Source: a bacterium (GTDB lineage Bacteria; Bacteroidota; Bacteroidia; Bacteroidales; Muribaculaceae). From it: DNA of 64,000 bases. Shown piece by piece: positions 25,095 to 34,036 of the stretch. The stretch is taken from the NCBI GenBank assembly GCA_004563195.1, contig SFTJ01000011.1, positions 18,625 to 82,624 on the forward strand. Direction: 5' to 3'. The notes under the pieces are model-generated. The model searched no databases and had not been told where the DNA came from. It worked only from the letters and a program-made list of their open reading frames with translations. The position numbers were made by a program, and so were the translations under genes. Each line of letters begins with the position of its first letter. Positions within the stretch are counted from its first letter, which is position 1.

Positions 25095-25745
25095 ATGATT
25101 AAAATATTTCGTAACATTGTAGGAGGTGTATGTCTTGCAGCCATGGCATCGTGCGGTGGAAGTCAGGACGGCGCCACAAGCTCCAGCAATGCCACCACCG
25201 GCGAATATGCCAATTCCACCATCGAAGCCATTATGCAGCGTCGCAGCATACGCAAATACAAACCCCAAACAGTGAGTCGCGACACACTGCAATTGATAGC
25301 CGAATGCGGCATAAATGCGCCGAATGCCATGAATCGCCAGTCGTGGGAAGTGCGCATAGTAGACAATCCCGACACCATGGCTAAGATAAAAGACCTTATG
25401 GCAAAGGGCAAAGAGGGTGAAGATGCCGAGCGCGCCAAGGGCTGCTTCCGCGATGCCCCGGTGATGACCTTTATAGCACGCGACCGCGAGAGCGATTTTG
25501 CGGCTTACGACTGCGCATTGCTTGCTGAGAATATGATGATTGCAGCCCAATCGCTTGGCGTGGGCAGTATATGCCTCGGCAGCCCGGTATCTATCATCAA
25601 CTCGGCTGAAAACAGCGAGGAAATACTGCAAATTCTCGGCTTCAGCCCCGAATATAAGTTGTGCCTCTGCGTAGGACTCGGCTATGCCGACGAAGCACCC
25701 GAAGCCCGCGAACGCGATGCCCAAAAGGTGAAGTTTGTAGACTGA
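25095..25745 (+). CDS. Nitroreductase-family lipoprotein
   Basis: The 216-residue protein carries the nitroreductase fold: IEAIMQRRSIRKYKPQTVSRDTLQLIAECGINAPNAMNRQSWEVRIV (FMN phosphate-binding Arg/Ser/Arg and NxQSW), a central helix and LAENMMIAAQSLGVGSICLGSPV near the C-terminus. Unusually it starts with a lipoprotein signal (GGVCLAAMASCGGS, Cys about 20) followed by a Ser/Thr-rich spacer, so the flavoenzyme would be tethered outside the cytoplasm. Export of an FMN enzyme needs either Tat-like folding or periplasmic flavin; the signal shows no twin arginine. Substrate unknown. Confidence 0.85.
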   Translation: MIKIFRNIVGGVCLAAMASCGGSQDGATSSSNATTGEYANSTIEAIMQRRSIRKYKPQTVSRDTLQLIAECGINAPNAMNRQSWEVRIVDNPDTMAKIKDLMAKGKEGEDAERAKGCFRDAPVMTFIARDRESDFAAYDCALLAENMMIAAQSLGVGSICLGSPVSIINSAENSEEILQILGFSPEYKLCLCVGLGYADEAPEARERDAQKVKFVD

Positions 25746-25763
25746 GTTTTTTGAAATAATCAC

Positions 25764-25804
25764 CCAATAACAATGGGCATCTTCGAGCGACATCGGAGAT
25801 GCCC
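25764..25804. terminator. Hairpin repeat, left copy
   Basis: GGGCATCTTCG pairs with CGGAGATGCCC (one G-U). The 41-bp unit recurs at 26566-26606 with 38 matching positions. It serves the nitroreductase gene on the plus strand. Confidence 0.75.
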
Positions 25805-25912
25805 GTTAATGTTAATAGCCGAAACGAGCAATACTTCTAAAACTATTTATATAGATAACGCTATGGACGGTTATATTTCAAGAGTTATTATTCGTCCTGA
25901 TGCAAATATAGT

Positions 25913-26209
25913 ATGAGGAAAAGTTTGCTTATATGGAAACTTTTTACTATTTTTATATTCAATATCTTCAAAGTTGAGGGTGGTGTTATGGATAAGGAGC
26001 TATTTAAAAAGTTAGATAATTCTGAAATATGGGAATTACGAACGCTTTTTAATGGAATTTGTTATCGTCTGTTTGCCTTTTGGGATAATGAAATAAAGGC
26101 AATGGTGGTGGTAACTCATGGGATTATAAAAAAGACTCAAAAGACGCCTAAAAAAGAGATAGAAAAGGCGGAGAGAATCAGACAAGAATGTTTCAACGAT
26201 AAAAAATAA
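25913..26209 (+). CDS. HigB/RelE-like toxin (phage Gp49-like), N-terminus probably degraded
   Basis: The conserved part begins at about residue 20: KVEGGVMDKELFKKLDNSEIWELRTLFNG, then CYRLFAFWDNEIKAMVVVTHGIIKKTQKTPKKEIEKAERIR, which is the core of the Gp49-like HigB family of ribosome-dependent mRNA interferases. Family members have another 25-30 conserved N-terminal residues. Here the upstream frame (MRKSLLIWKLFTIFIFNIF) is hydrophobic and atypical. In a second frame ATG CAA ATA is followed by a TAG and then EEKFAYMETF, which looks more like the missing N-terminus. The toxin may therefore be inactive or may start at the ATG at 25988. It lies 8 bp before its antitoxin. Confidence 0.7.
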   Translation: MRKSLLIWKLFTIFIFNIFKVEGGVMDKELFKKLDNSEIWELRTLFNGICYRLFAFWDNEIKAMVVVTHGIIKKTQKTPKKEIEKAERIRQECFNDKK

Positions 26210-26217
26210 AAACAGCT

Positions 26218-26550
26218 ATGGCAAAGATGAATTTTACACCGGCAGACGATATGAAAGACGAACTTTGGGGACCGGTAGGGACGCCTGAAAGAGACGCAAT
26301 GGAAGCTCAACTCAAAGAAGACATTCAAGCCTACTTCGTAGGAGAGGCTATCAAAAGGGAACGCCTAAAACAGAATCTCACACAAGAAGAGTTGGGTGAA
26401 AGAATAGGTGTAAAAAAGTCGCAAATCTCCAAGATTGAAAGTGGTAAATGCATAATCACACTCCCCACTATGAGCCGTGTGTTCAAGGCTTTAGGATTTG
26501 GCTCTGCCTCTCTTGATTTGGGAATAGGAGGTAAAGTTGCTTTATGGTGA
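26218..26550 (+). CDS. HigA-like XRE antitoxin
   Basis: A 110-residue protein with an N-terminal extension (residues 1-45) and an XRE helix-turn-helix at about 50-100: AIKRERLKQNLTQEELGERIGVKKSQISKIESGKCIITLPTMSRVFKALGF. It would bind and neutralise the toxin and repress the operon. Toxin-first order and 8-bp spacing are typical of higBA. AT content and codon use differ from the flanking nitroreductase and gdhA genes, in line with transfer. The pair is enclosed by two near-identical hairpins. Confidence 0.85.
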   Translation: MAKMNFTPADDMKDELWGPVGTPERDAMEAQLKEDIQAYFVGEAIKRERLKQNLTQEELGERIGVKKSQISKIESGKCIITLPTMSRVFKALGFGSASLDLGIGGKVALW

Positions 26551-26565
26551 AAAATCCCCCAAAAA

Positions 26566-26606
26566 CCAATAACAATGGGCATCTTCGAGTGAAACCGGAG
26601 ATGCCC
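26566..26606. terminator. Hairpin repeat, right copy
   Basis: Same 11-bp stem as at 25764-25804; the first 24 bases are identical and the remaining 17 differ at three positions. It lies 32 bp from the gdhA stop and terminates gdhA and/or the antitoxin gene. Confidence 0.75.
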
Positions 26607-26637
26607 ATAATTAGATGATATTACTATACAATAACTA

Positions 26638-27975
26638 TTAAACCACGCCTTGTGCCATCATGGCTTTAGCCACCTTCATGAAGCCTGCCACGTTGGCGCC
26701 CTTCACATAGTTGATGTAGCCATCGGGCTCGGTGCCATATTTCACGCAGTTGGCGTGAATATCTTCCATAATCACATGCAGACGGCTGTCGACCTCTTCG
26801 GCTGTCCAGCTCAGACGCTCGGAGTTCTGCGACATTTCGAGACCCGAAACCGACACACCACCGGCATTCGATGCCTTACCCGGAGCATAGAGTATCTTAG
26901 CCTCTTGGAACACGCGAATAGCGCCCGGAGTGCTTGGCATGTTTGCACCTTCGCTCACGGCTATCACGCCGTTGGCTATCAATGCCTTGGCAGCATCTTC
27001 ATCGAGTTCGTTCTGGGTAGCGCAAGGCAGAGCGATATCGGCTTTTTCATACCATGGCTTGGCTCCTGCCACATACTTGGCTGTAGGATATTTGTCGATG
27101 TATTCGCGAATGCGGCCGCGATAGAAGTTCTTGAGTTCCATGATATAATCGAGTTTTTCGCGGTCGATACCGTCGGGGTCGTAGATATATCCATCGGAGT
27201 CGCTCATAGTCATCACGGTGCCACCGAGTTGAAGCACTTTTTCGGCGGTGTACTGAGCCACATTACCGGCACCCGAAATGAGCACCTTCTTTCCTGTCAC
27301 ACTGTCGCCACGGGTCTTGAGCATCTCCTGAAGGAAATACACATTGCCATAACCTGTGGCTTCGGGACGGATGAGCGAGCCGCCAAATTCGCGACCCTTG
27401 CCGGTGAATGTGCCGCTAAACTCGCGTGTGAGCTTCTTGTAGGCACCGAACATAAATCCTACTTCTCTGCCGCCTACGCCTATGTCGCCGGCAGGTACAT
27501 CGGTGTCGGGACCCACGTGGCGGGTGAGTTCTTGCATAAATGCTTGGCAGAAACGCATCACCTCGGCGCGCGATTTGCCTCGCGGACTGAAGTCCGAACC
27601 ACCCTTGGCGCCACCCATTGGCAGAGTGGTGAGCGAGTTCTTGAAGGTCTGCTCAAATGCCAGGAACTTAAGAATGCTCAGGTTGACCGACTTGTGGAAA
27701 CGGATGCCACCCTTATACGGGCCAATGGCATTGTTATGCTGAATGCGATATCCCATGTTGGTCTGAATCTTGCCCTTGTCGTCCATCCATGTCACGCGGA
27801 ACTGATAGATGCGGTCGGGTATGCAAAGTCGCTCTATAAGATTCTCTTGCTCAAACTCGGGATGCTCGTTATAGACATCTTCGATTGTTGACAAAACTTC
27901 TTCTACGGCCTGGTGATATTCCGGCTCGTTGGGGAAGCGCCTCTTAAGGTCTTCCAATACACACATAGTCTTCAT
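26638..27975 (-). CDS. gdhA: Glutamate dehydrogenase (hexameric, probably NADP-specific)
   Basis: Interconverts 2-oxoglutarate plus ammonium and glutamate, the main ammonium-assimilation route in many Bacteroidetes. The 445 residues match the small hexameric class: PYKGGIRFHKSVNLSILKFLAFEQTFKNSL, catalytic-lysine motif PMGGAKGGSDFSPRGKS, PAGDIGVGGREVGFMFGAYKKL with the catalytic Asp, and a Rossmann domain (KVLISGAGNVAQYTAEKVLQLGGTVMTMSDSDG). The acidic/serine end of the nucleotide-binding strand (MSDSDG) fits NADP. Monocistronic, converging on the toxin-antitoxin insertion. Confidence 0.96.
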   Translation of the reverse strand: MKTMCVLEDLKRRFPNEPEYHQAVEEVLSTIEDVYNEHPEFEQENLIERLCIPDRIYQFRVTWMDDKGKIQTNMGYRIQHNNAIGPYKGGIRFHKSVNLSILKFLAFEQTFKNSLTTLPMGGAKGGSDFSPRGKSRAEVMRFCQAFMQELTRHVGPDTDVPAGDIGVGGREVGFMFGAYKKLTREFSGTFTGKGREFGGSLIRPEATGYGNVYFLQEMLKTRGDSVTGKKVLISGAGNVAQYTAEKVLQLGGTVMTMSDSDGYIYDPDGIDREKLDYIMELKNFYRGRIREYIDKYPTAKYVAGAKPWYEKADIALPCATQNELDEDAAKALIANGVIAVSEGANMPSTPGAIRVFQEAKILYAPGKASNAGGVSVSGLEMSQNSERLSWTAEEVDSRLHVIMEDIHANCVKYGTEPDGYINYVKGANVAGFMKVAKAMMAQGVV

Positions 27976-28158
27976 ATATATATTATTTTATAGAGGTTGT
28001 AAACACAAACTGGTTATTGCGACTGCAAATATCAATAAAAAAGTTGAAATTTCCTACAAATTGATAGAAAAATTTACAAAAAAGTATCAAATATTTACTT
28101 ACGAAGCGCAGTCATTGCGTTTCGTAAGTAACATAATGCTTGCTGTTTCGCAAAATAA

Positions 28159-29421
28159 TCAGTTGTTTCGCACTTGGCCGTCGCCTTCCACTATCCATTT
28201 GTAAGTGGTGAGTTCTTCGAGAGCCATAGGGCCGCGGGCGTGCAATTTCTGTGTGCTGATGCCTATCTCGGCGCCCAGTCCGAACTCGCCGCCGTCGGTA
28301 AACGAGGTGGGAGCGTTGACGTAGACACAAGCGGCATCCACTTCGCGCGTGAAGCGCTGCGCCGCAGCTTTCTTCTCGGTGACGATGCACTCGCTGTGGT
28401 GGGATCCGTAGGTGCGAATGTGTTGCAGAGCCTCGTCGATCGACGTCACCGTGCGCACAGCCATCTTATAGTCGAGAAATTCGGTGCCGAAATCGTCGCT
28501 GCATGCCTCTCGGAGCAAATTGCTCGGATAAGAACCGGAGAGTGCGGCACAGGCAGGAGCATCGGCATATATTGTCACTTGCTTTGTGGCGAGCGGAGCA
28601 CACAGTTCGGGCAGCTGTGCGAGGCGCGAGGCGTGCACTATGAGGCAATCGAGGGCATTGCACACACTCACACGGCGTGTCTTGGCATTGAACACTATTG
28701 CCTTGCCCTTATCGAGGTCGGCAAACTCATCGAAATAGGTGTGGCAGATGCCGGCACCGGTCTCGATAACCGGAATTGTGGCGTTTTGACGCACAAAATC
28801 AATCAGTCGGCTGCTGCCGCGCGGAATAATCAAATCGACCAATCCCTCGGCATGAAGCAATGCCTCGGCGGCACTGTGAGTGGCGGGGAGCAACTGCACC
28901 AAGTGGGTGTCGAGTCCATGCTTGGCAAGCACCTCGTGAATAATCTTCACTATGGCGCGATTGGAACAGTCGGCATCGCTTCCGCCTTTCAGCACACAGG
29001 CATTTCCACTCTTGAGGCATAGCACCGCCACATCGAAACTCACATTTGGGCGAGCCTCGTAGATGATGCCAATCACGCCAAAAGGCACGCTCACGCGTTC
29101 TATCTTGAGCCCGTTGGGCAATTCGTAGCCGCGAAGCACCTTGTGCAAAGGCGATGGCAGATTAGCCACCTTGCGTATGCCCTGTGCTATGCCGGCTATG
29201 CGTTCGGGGGTAAGTTTCAGACGGTCGTATTTGGGATTATCGGGACTCATGCGATTCAAGTCCTCTCTATTGGCTTCGAGTAGAAAAGGTATATTCTGCT
29301 CGGCAGCATCGGCTATATCGCTGAGCACTTGAGCGATAGTGGCATCGCTAAGTGCAAGTAATTGCAATCCGGCATTCTTCACCGCCACAAGTGTGGCGGT
29401 GATATCGTTTGTTTCGTTCAT
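28159..29421 (-). CDS. proA: Glutamate-5-semialdehyde dehydrogenase (gamma-glutamyl phosphate reductase)
   Basis: Second step of proline synthesis: NADPH reduces gamma-glutamyl phosphate to the semialdehyde. The 420-residue protein has the aldehyde-dehydrogenase fold with VPFGVIGIIYEARPNVSFDVAVLCLKSGNACVLKGGSDA, the catalytic-cysteine motif ETGAGICHTYFDEFADL, and the closing TDGGEFGLGAEIGISTQKLHARGPMALEELTTYKW, all hallmarks of ProA. It starts 58 bp after proB on the same strand, so the pair is one operon. Confidence 0.97.
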   Translation of the reverse strand: MNETNDITATLVAVKNAGLQLLALSDATIAQVLSDIADAAEQNIPFLLEANREDLNRMSPDNPKYDRLKLTPERIAGIAQGIRKVANLPSPLHKVLRGYELPNGLKIERVSVPFGVIGIIYEARPNVSFDVAVLCLKSGNACVLKGGSDADCSNRAIVKIIHEVLAKHGLDTHLVQLLPATHSAAEALLHAEGLVDLIIPRGSSRLIDFVRQNATIPVIETGAGICHTYFDEFADLDKGKAIVFNAKTRRVSVCNALDCLIVHASRLAQLPELCAPLATKQVTIYADAPACAALSGSYPSNLLREACSDDFGTEFLDYKMAVRTVTSIDEALQHIRTYGSHHSECIVTEKKAAAQRFTREVDAACVYVNAPTSFTDGGEFGLGAEIGISTQKLHARGPMALEELTTYKWIVEGDGQVRNN

Positions 29422-29479
29422 ACCGTTGTTATGTTGTTGTCAAGATTAGTTAATGCAGAAAAACATATTATATGTATTG

Positions 29480-30583
29480 TCAGATATTGCTATCCACAAA
29501 GAGGTAGTCGTAGTGAATCATAGGCTTCTTGCCGTGTTTTCCCATTTCGGCTTCTACCTGCTTCTTGCTGCAGCTCACGCGGCCCACGCCTATCATGCGG
29601 CCATCGCAACCTATCACGCGCACTATATCGTCCTTCTCAAATTCGCCTATCACGGCAGTGATGCCCACAGGCAGTATGCTCATGGCAAACTCATCGGCGA
29701 GCATGGCAGTAGCCACCTTGTTGAGGTGAATTTCGCCTTTTGCAAAGCCCTCGCTGTGGGCTATCCACTTCTTGATGCTCGAGATAGATGTTTCGGATGG
29801 GGTAAAACGGGTGAAAGGCAAGTCCTCGCCGCCGTTGAGGCACTCTATGAGTCGCGGCAAGATGCGCTCACGACGTCCGTTGGCTATAATCACCGCTATG
29901 CCCTCTTCGGCCACCTTACGCGCAATGCGGGTTTTGGTGAGCATACCACCGCGCCCGAAGCTCGACTTTCCGCCCTTGATGTATTCTTCGAGTTTCATCT
30001 CCGGTCCTATTTCGCGCAGCACGGTCGACTCGGGGTCGTTGGGGTCGCCGTTGTATATACCGTCGATGTTGCTCAATATCACAAGCAGCTGAGCATCCAT
30101 CATGGCAGCAATGAGGCCCGAGAGCTCATCGTTGTCGGTAAACATAAGTTCGGTTACCGATATAGTATCGTTCTCGTTGACGATAGGAATCACATCATTT
30201 TCGAGCATTATGCTCATACAGCTCTTTTGATTGAGATAATGACCGCGAGTGCCAAAACTTTCCTTGGTGGTGAGCACCTGACCCACCACTATGTGGTGCT
30301 CGCGAAAGAGCTCGTAGTAGCGATTTATCAGCTTTGCCTGACCCACAGCCGAGAAGAGCTGTCGCTGCTCCACGCTGTCGAGTTTTTTGAGAGCCTTCAC
30401 TTCGCCAAAGCCCGAAGCCATAGCGCCCGACGACACGATTATCACTTCGATACCCATCTGCCGAAGTTCCGTCACTTGGTCTACCAATGACGACATGCGG
30501 GTTATATCGAGTCCGCCATCCTTTCGGCTCAATACATTGCTACCCACCTTTATCACTATTCTACGCAATTGGTTTTTCTTCAT
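29480..30583 (-). CDS. proB: Glutamate 5-kinase
   Basis: Phosphorylates glutamate at the gamma carboxylate, the committed and usually proline-inhibited step of proline synthesis. The 367 residues comprise an amino-acid-kinase domain (1-255: RRIVIKVGSNVLSRKDGGLDI, VIIVSSGAMASGFGE, IPIVNENDTIS, DNDELSGLIAAMMDAQLLVILSNIDGIYNGDP, SFGRGGMLTKTRIA) and a C-terminal PUA domain (about 275-360). It precedes proA and has its own promoter (30641-30672). Starts with a basic MKKNQLRR. Confidence 0.96.
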   Translation of the reverse strand: MKKNQLRRIVIKVGSNVLSRKDGGLDITRMSSLVDQVTELRQMGIEVIIVSSGAMASGFGEVKALKKLDSVEQRQLFSAVGQAKLINRYYELFREHHIVVGQVLTTKESFGTRGHYLNQKSCMSIMLENDVIPIVNENDTISVTELMFTDNDELSGLIAAMMDAQLLVILSNIDGIYNGDPNDPESTVLREIGPEMKLEEYIKGGKSSFGRGGMLTKTRIARKVAEEGIAVIIANGRRERILPRLIECLNGGEDLPFTRFTPSETSISSIKKWIAHSEGFAKGEIHLNKVATAMLADEFAMSILPVGITAVIGEFEKDDIVRVIGCDGRMIGVGRVSCSKKQVEAEMGKHGKKPMIHYDYLFVDSNI

Positions 30584-30640
30584 TGTGTTATTTTGATTGG
30601 TTTATCGAAACATAAGAAATGTAACTTGTTTAGATATATG

Positions 30641-30672
30641 CAAAAATAGCACTTTATGCCACACAAACCAAA
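30641..30672 (-). promoter_or_regulatory. Promoter of proBA
   Basis: TTTG (30672-30669), 20-bp spacer, TATTTTTG (30648-30641) on the minus strand. Confidence 0.6.
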
Positions 30673-30896
30673 AGAAAGGCAGAAAATTGCCATTCGGAGC
30701 GTGTTATTTTTAGTTATTCGGCGCCGCAGAAGCTTTAATAGGCGGCTGCTATTGCCATATAGGCGAAGCCGTGTGATGGCTGATTAATTGCCACTGTAGG
30801 GCGGTAGCGTGTGTTTTTGCAGACATAGGCTAAAACACCCGATGCGGCGGCAAAAATAATTAGTTGATTCTCACTATAAAAAATATGTAAAATAAC
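30673..30896. other. Intergenic region between divergent proBA and the secreted-protein gene
   Basis: A 67-codon frame on the minus strand is present (30735-30938) but overlaps the next promoter and has no recognisable features. I see no RNA gene or repeat. Confidence 0.35.
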
Positions 30897-30926
30897 ATTG
30901 TATTTGCAAAAATATTTATAAATTTG
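30897..30926 (+). promoter_or_regulatory. Promoter of the secreted-protein gene
   Basis: ATTG (30897-30900), 18-bp spacer, TAAATTTG (30919-30926); the start codon follows about 105 bp later. Confidence 0.55.
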
Positions 30927-31032
30927 CCCCTTGTGCAATTTATTTGTATAAAATAGATGTGCTATTGAATTTTTTTAACTCAAACACGGATATTAATATC
31001 ATATATACCAATACAAAAAAACAATTAATATT

Positions 31033-32328
31033 ATGAGAAAAATTTACTTTTTATTGATGGCAGCTATCACGCTGACCATGAGTGCATTTAACAATGCCGA
31101 AATTAAGAATGCGGTAGAAGCTGACCTCCCGAATGCCAAGGTTATTCGCCAAGTGGCAAAAACTGCAAAGGCACCTGTAGCTACTGCAGAGAACTATGAA
31201 TCAGAGACTTGGACATCGCTCGGCGCAGGTAAGTACATCTCTACGGCAATAGCTGATTGCTACGGCGGCTCCACCGATCTTGTAGATGTGGAAATATTTG
31301 AGGCTCAAGGCAAAAAGGGTCTCTATAAAGTGGTAGGCGTATGGCCCGACATCCTTAACGGTGGCGGCACTATCTATGTAGATGCTACCGACCCCGACTT
31401 TGTGCTTATTAAAGACCAAGATACCGGCATTGTAGATAAAGTTGACGGCGAAACTCACATCGCCTCACTAACATCTGTACTTGTTTCAAATGGATACACC
31501 AAAGAGAAAATCCTTGCAGAACTTGCCGATATCAATATCACTCTCAAGGACAATGTAATCACCATTCCAGAAGGTGCTGTATGCCTCAATTGGCCAAATG
31601 CTCCCGACGATAGCTCGTATAAAACCGACCCTGCAAAGTGGTATTCTTATGGCGAAAACGAAGGCGTTGTTGTACTCCCTGGCGGCGAATATGTTGACCC
31701 ATGGGGCGAAGCTGTTGATGCCACTATGGTTGAAACAATCTTGGGCCCTACATTCGGAAATACTAATACAGCACCTTACACAATTCAGATCCAGAAGAAC
31801 TCAGAGACTGGCGTATATCGTTTGATTTCGCCTTGGCGTCAGCTTTATACCGATTTAGGTTTAGGTTCATCAACTGCCCCAAATCTTGACATCGATGCAT
31901 CAGATCCTACAAACCTTATTATTCCATTGCAAGCGACTGGTCTCGGTGGCAAAACCGATGGTGCTTATGGATATATGAGCACGAGCTATTATGACCTTGT
32001 GAATGAACAAGAAACAGAAGATGCTCTAAAAATCACGCTCACGGATAATGGCGATGGCACTTCTACCATATCATTCCCATATCGTTCTGGTTTCATATAT
32101 GCTCAAACATCAGGAGGTACGTATTACGCAAGCAACTATGCCGATGTGCTTTCTTACGTTACATTCCCAACATTCTCGGGCATTAATGAAGTGAAAGCCG
32201 ATATCGACAACAGCAACGCTCCTGTTGAATACTTCAACTTGCAAGGTGTTCGCATAGTTAACCCAGAAGCTGGTCAGTTCGTAATCAAGCGCCAAGGTTC
32301 GGAAGTAACAAAATTGATTGTTCGCTAA
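31033..32328 (+). CDS. Secreted beta-rich protein with an internal duplication and C-terminal sorting-like tail
   Basis: The family is not recognised. The 431-residue product has a signal peptide (MRKIYFLLMAAITLTMSAFN) and two repeated halves: around 58-125 WTSLGAGKYIS...GLYKVVGVWPD...IYVDATDPDFVLIKDQDTGI, and around 225-310 EAVDATMVETIL...GVYRLISPWRQLY...LDIDASDPTNLIIPLQATGLGG. The last about 55 residues (VEYFNLQGVRIVNPEAGQFVIKRQGSEVTKLIVR) are the FNLxGxRV...G-F-I-K...K-I-x-R type of tail common on Bacteroidetes exported proteins. Probably a cell-surface protein. Monocistronic with promoter and strong terminator; codon use is more AT-rich than its neighbours. Confidence 0.75.
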   Translation: MRKIYFLLMAAITLTMSAFNNAEIKNAVEADLPNAKVIRQVAKTAKAPVATAENYESETWTSLGAGKYISTAIADCYGGSTDLVDVEIFEAQGKKGLYKVVGVWPDILNGGGTIYVDATDPDFVLIKDQDTGIVDKVDGETHIASLTSVLVSNGYTKEKILAELADINITLKDNVITIPEGAVCLNWPNAPDDSSYKTDPAKWYSYGENEGVVVLPGGEYVDPWGEAVDATMVETILGPTFGNTNTAPYTIQIQKNSETGVYRLISPWRQLYTDLGLGSSTAPNLDIDASDPTNLIIPLQATGLGGKTDGAYGYMSTSYYDLVNEQETEDALKITLTDNGDGTSTISFPYRSGFIYAQTSGGTYYASNYADVLSYVTFPTFSGINEVKADIDNSNAPVEYFNLQGVRIVNPEAGQFVIKRQGSEVTKLIVR

Positions 32329-32385
32329 TCGAATAAATGAAATAATCCTGCTTCAAGGCTTCACGCCCATAGGCAGACAATATGC

Positions 32386-32414
32386 AAATCGCCCTCCATC
32401 CCGAGGGCGATTTT
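32386..32414 (+). terminator. Terminator
   Basis: AAATCGCCCTC (32386-32396) pairs perfectly with GAGGGCGATTT (32403-32413), followed by TTTT. Confidence 0.85.
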
Positions 32415-32579
32415 GTATTGTCCTTATTTTTGCCACTTTTTCAAGATTTGGGGCTTAAATGCTCGGGATTTGGGCCGTGTGGATTAGTGCATTTTTATGG
32501 GGATTGGCGTTTTGGGACAATAAATGGGCAAATCTGAAAATTACTTGGGGATACCTACCGATATGTAATGGATTTTTAG

Positions 32580-32587
32580 TAATTTTG
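32580..32587 (+). promoter_or_regulatory. -7 element of the SGNH/MBOAT operon
   Basis: TAATTTTG, 31 bp before the TTG start codon; no clear -33 at proper spacing. Confidence 0.45.
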
Positions 32588-32618
32588 CGTTCTGTTTTTT
32601 GGACAAGGCAAAATTGAT

Positions 32619-33989
32619 TTGAAAAGGACTAATTATATATGGCAAGGAATAGTCATGGTGATAGTGGCTATAGCGGTGCTTGGTGGCATGTCGTGGCTTC
32701 CTGAGATAGATTTTTCGGGGTTTAAGCTGCGCAAGGTCGATTTGTTGAGCCAACTGCACTACGATGCTAATAGCTATGTAGAAGAAGTAGAGCCAGAGGT
32801 GATAAAGCCTGCCAAGCCGGCATTTGTGGATTCGTGCCGCGCTGGAGTGGAGTGCATCGACGATTATAGCACTCACAAGAAAGGTATGGAGCCGCTCTAC
32901 GAGGCGCTGCACAATCGCAACAACCTGGGCCGCCCGGTGCGCATAGCCATGCTCGGCGACTCTTATATCGAAGGTGATATCCTCTCAGCCGACTTGCGCC
33001 AATTGCTTCAGGAGCATTTTGGCGGTAGCGGCGTGGGATTGGTGCCCATGATGAGCGATATTGCCGGATTCCGACGCTCGGTGCGTCATTACTTCGATGG
33101 CTGGAACACCCATACCGCCGCCACTCCGAGCGGATATAATCCTTCGCAATCGATTATCTCAGGCGTTTATTTCACTTGCAATAGCAATGCTTATACCGAC
33201 TTACGAGGTCAGCGCAAATATTATGCACGATTAGACACTTGCTCGCAATCGTCGGTCTACTTCGTTTCGCCCATCGACAACACCATCACCGTAAGCATCA
33301 ACGGCGGTGAGCGACAAACCTTCGAGGTGAGCGGCAGCGATGAGATGCAGAAAATCACCGTCGATGGCAAGATAGGCCGCGTGCGCTACGATGTGGCGCG
33401 AGGCGGCAACGGCGTATCTTTCTTCGGCGCCACTTTGGACCCCGCACAGGGCGTGGTGGTGGATAACTTCTCACTCCGTGGTTGCTCGGGCACGCATATT
33501 GCCCAATTGCGCGAATCGATGCTTCGCGAGTTCGACCGCTTGCGCCATTACGACCTCGTGATACTGATGTACGGCCTAAATGTTGCCAACGACCGTCAGA
33601 CCAACTATTCGAAATACGGCCGGCAACTGCAAAAATCGGTGGAGCAGATTAAGCGCTGCATGCCCAATACCGGCATACTCATAGTGGGCGTGGGCGACCG
33701 TGAGCAACGCGTGGATGGAGAGATGCGCACCATGCGAGGCATTCGCGAACTTATGGCGGAGCAGCAGAATGTGGCGAGCGCGCAAGAAGTGGCGTTCTGG
33801 AACCTTTATGTGGCTATGGGCGGTAGCGGCAGCATAAGCAAGATGGTTAACGGCAAGCCTCGTAAAGCCAATCTCGACTACACGCACATCAACTTCCTCG
33901 GCGGTCGCGACTTGGCTGAACTGCTTTTCGATGCCATCGATGCCGGATACGACAATTATAAGCGCCGGCTGGCTTATGAGGCTGAGTAA
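32619..33989 (+). CDS. Membrane-anchored SGNH/GDSL hydrolase (AlgX-like partner of MBOAT)
   Basis: Read from a TTG codon at 32619 it has 456 residues: an N-terminal signal anchor (KRTNYIWQGIVMVIVAIAVLGGMSWL), a linker, and an SGNH esterase fold. Block I is MLGDSYIEGD with Ser115, and the terminal Asp/His pair lies in LDYTHINFLGG (Asp420, His423). An ATG at 32655 would cut into the anchor, so the TTG start is preferred. The MBOAT gene follows after 47 bp. In alginate- and cellulose-type acetylation systems an MBOAT protein hands acetyl groups to a periplasmic SGNH protein; the same division of labour is inferred. The acceptor polymer is unknown. Confidence 0.85.
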   Translation: MKRTNYIWQGIVMVIVAIAVLGGMSWLPEIDFSGFKLRKVDLLSQLHYDANSYVEEVEPEVIKPAKPAFVDSCRAGVECIDDYSTHKKGMEPLYEALHNRNNLGRPVRIAMLGDSYIEGDILSADLRQLLQEHFGGSGVGLVPMMSDIAGFRRSVRHYFDGWNTHTAATPSGYNPSQSIISGVYFTCNSNAYTDLRGQRKYYARLDTCSQSSVYFVSPIDNTITVSINGGERQTFEVSGSDEMQKITVDGKIGRVRYDVARGGNGVSFFGATLDPAQGVVVDNFSLRGCSGTHIAQLRESMLREFDRLRHYDLVILMYGLNVANDRQTNYSKYGRQLQKSVEQIKRCMPNTGILIVGVGDREQRVDGEMRTMRGIRELMAEQQNVASAQEVAFWNLYVAMGGSGSISKMVNGKPRKANLDYTHINFLGGRDLAELLFDAIDAGYDNYKRRLAYEAE

Positions 33990-34036
33990 AACGGGGTAAT
34001 AAACGAATATTATTATAGAGTATCTAAAGTTAAGAA

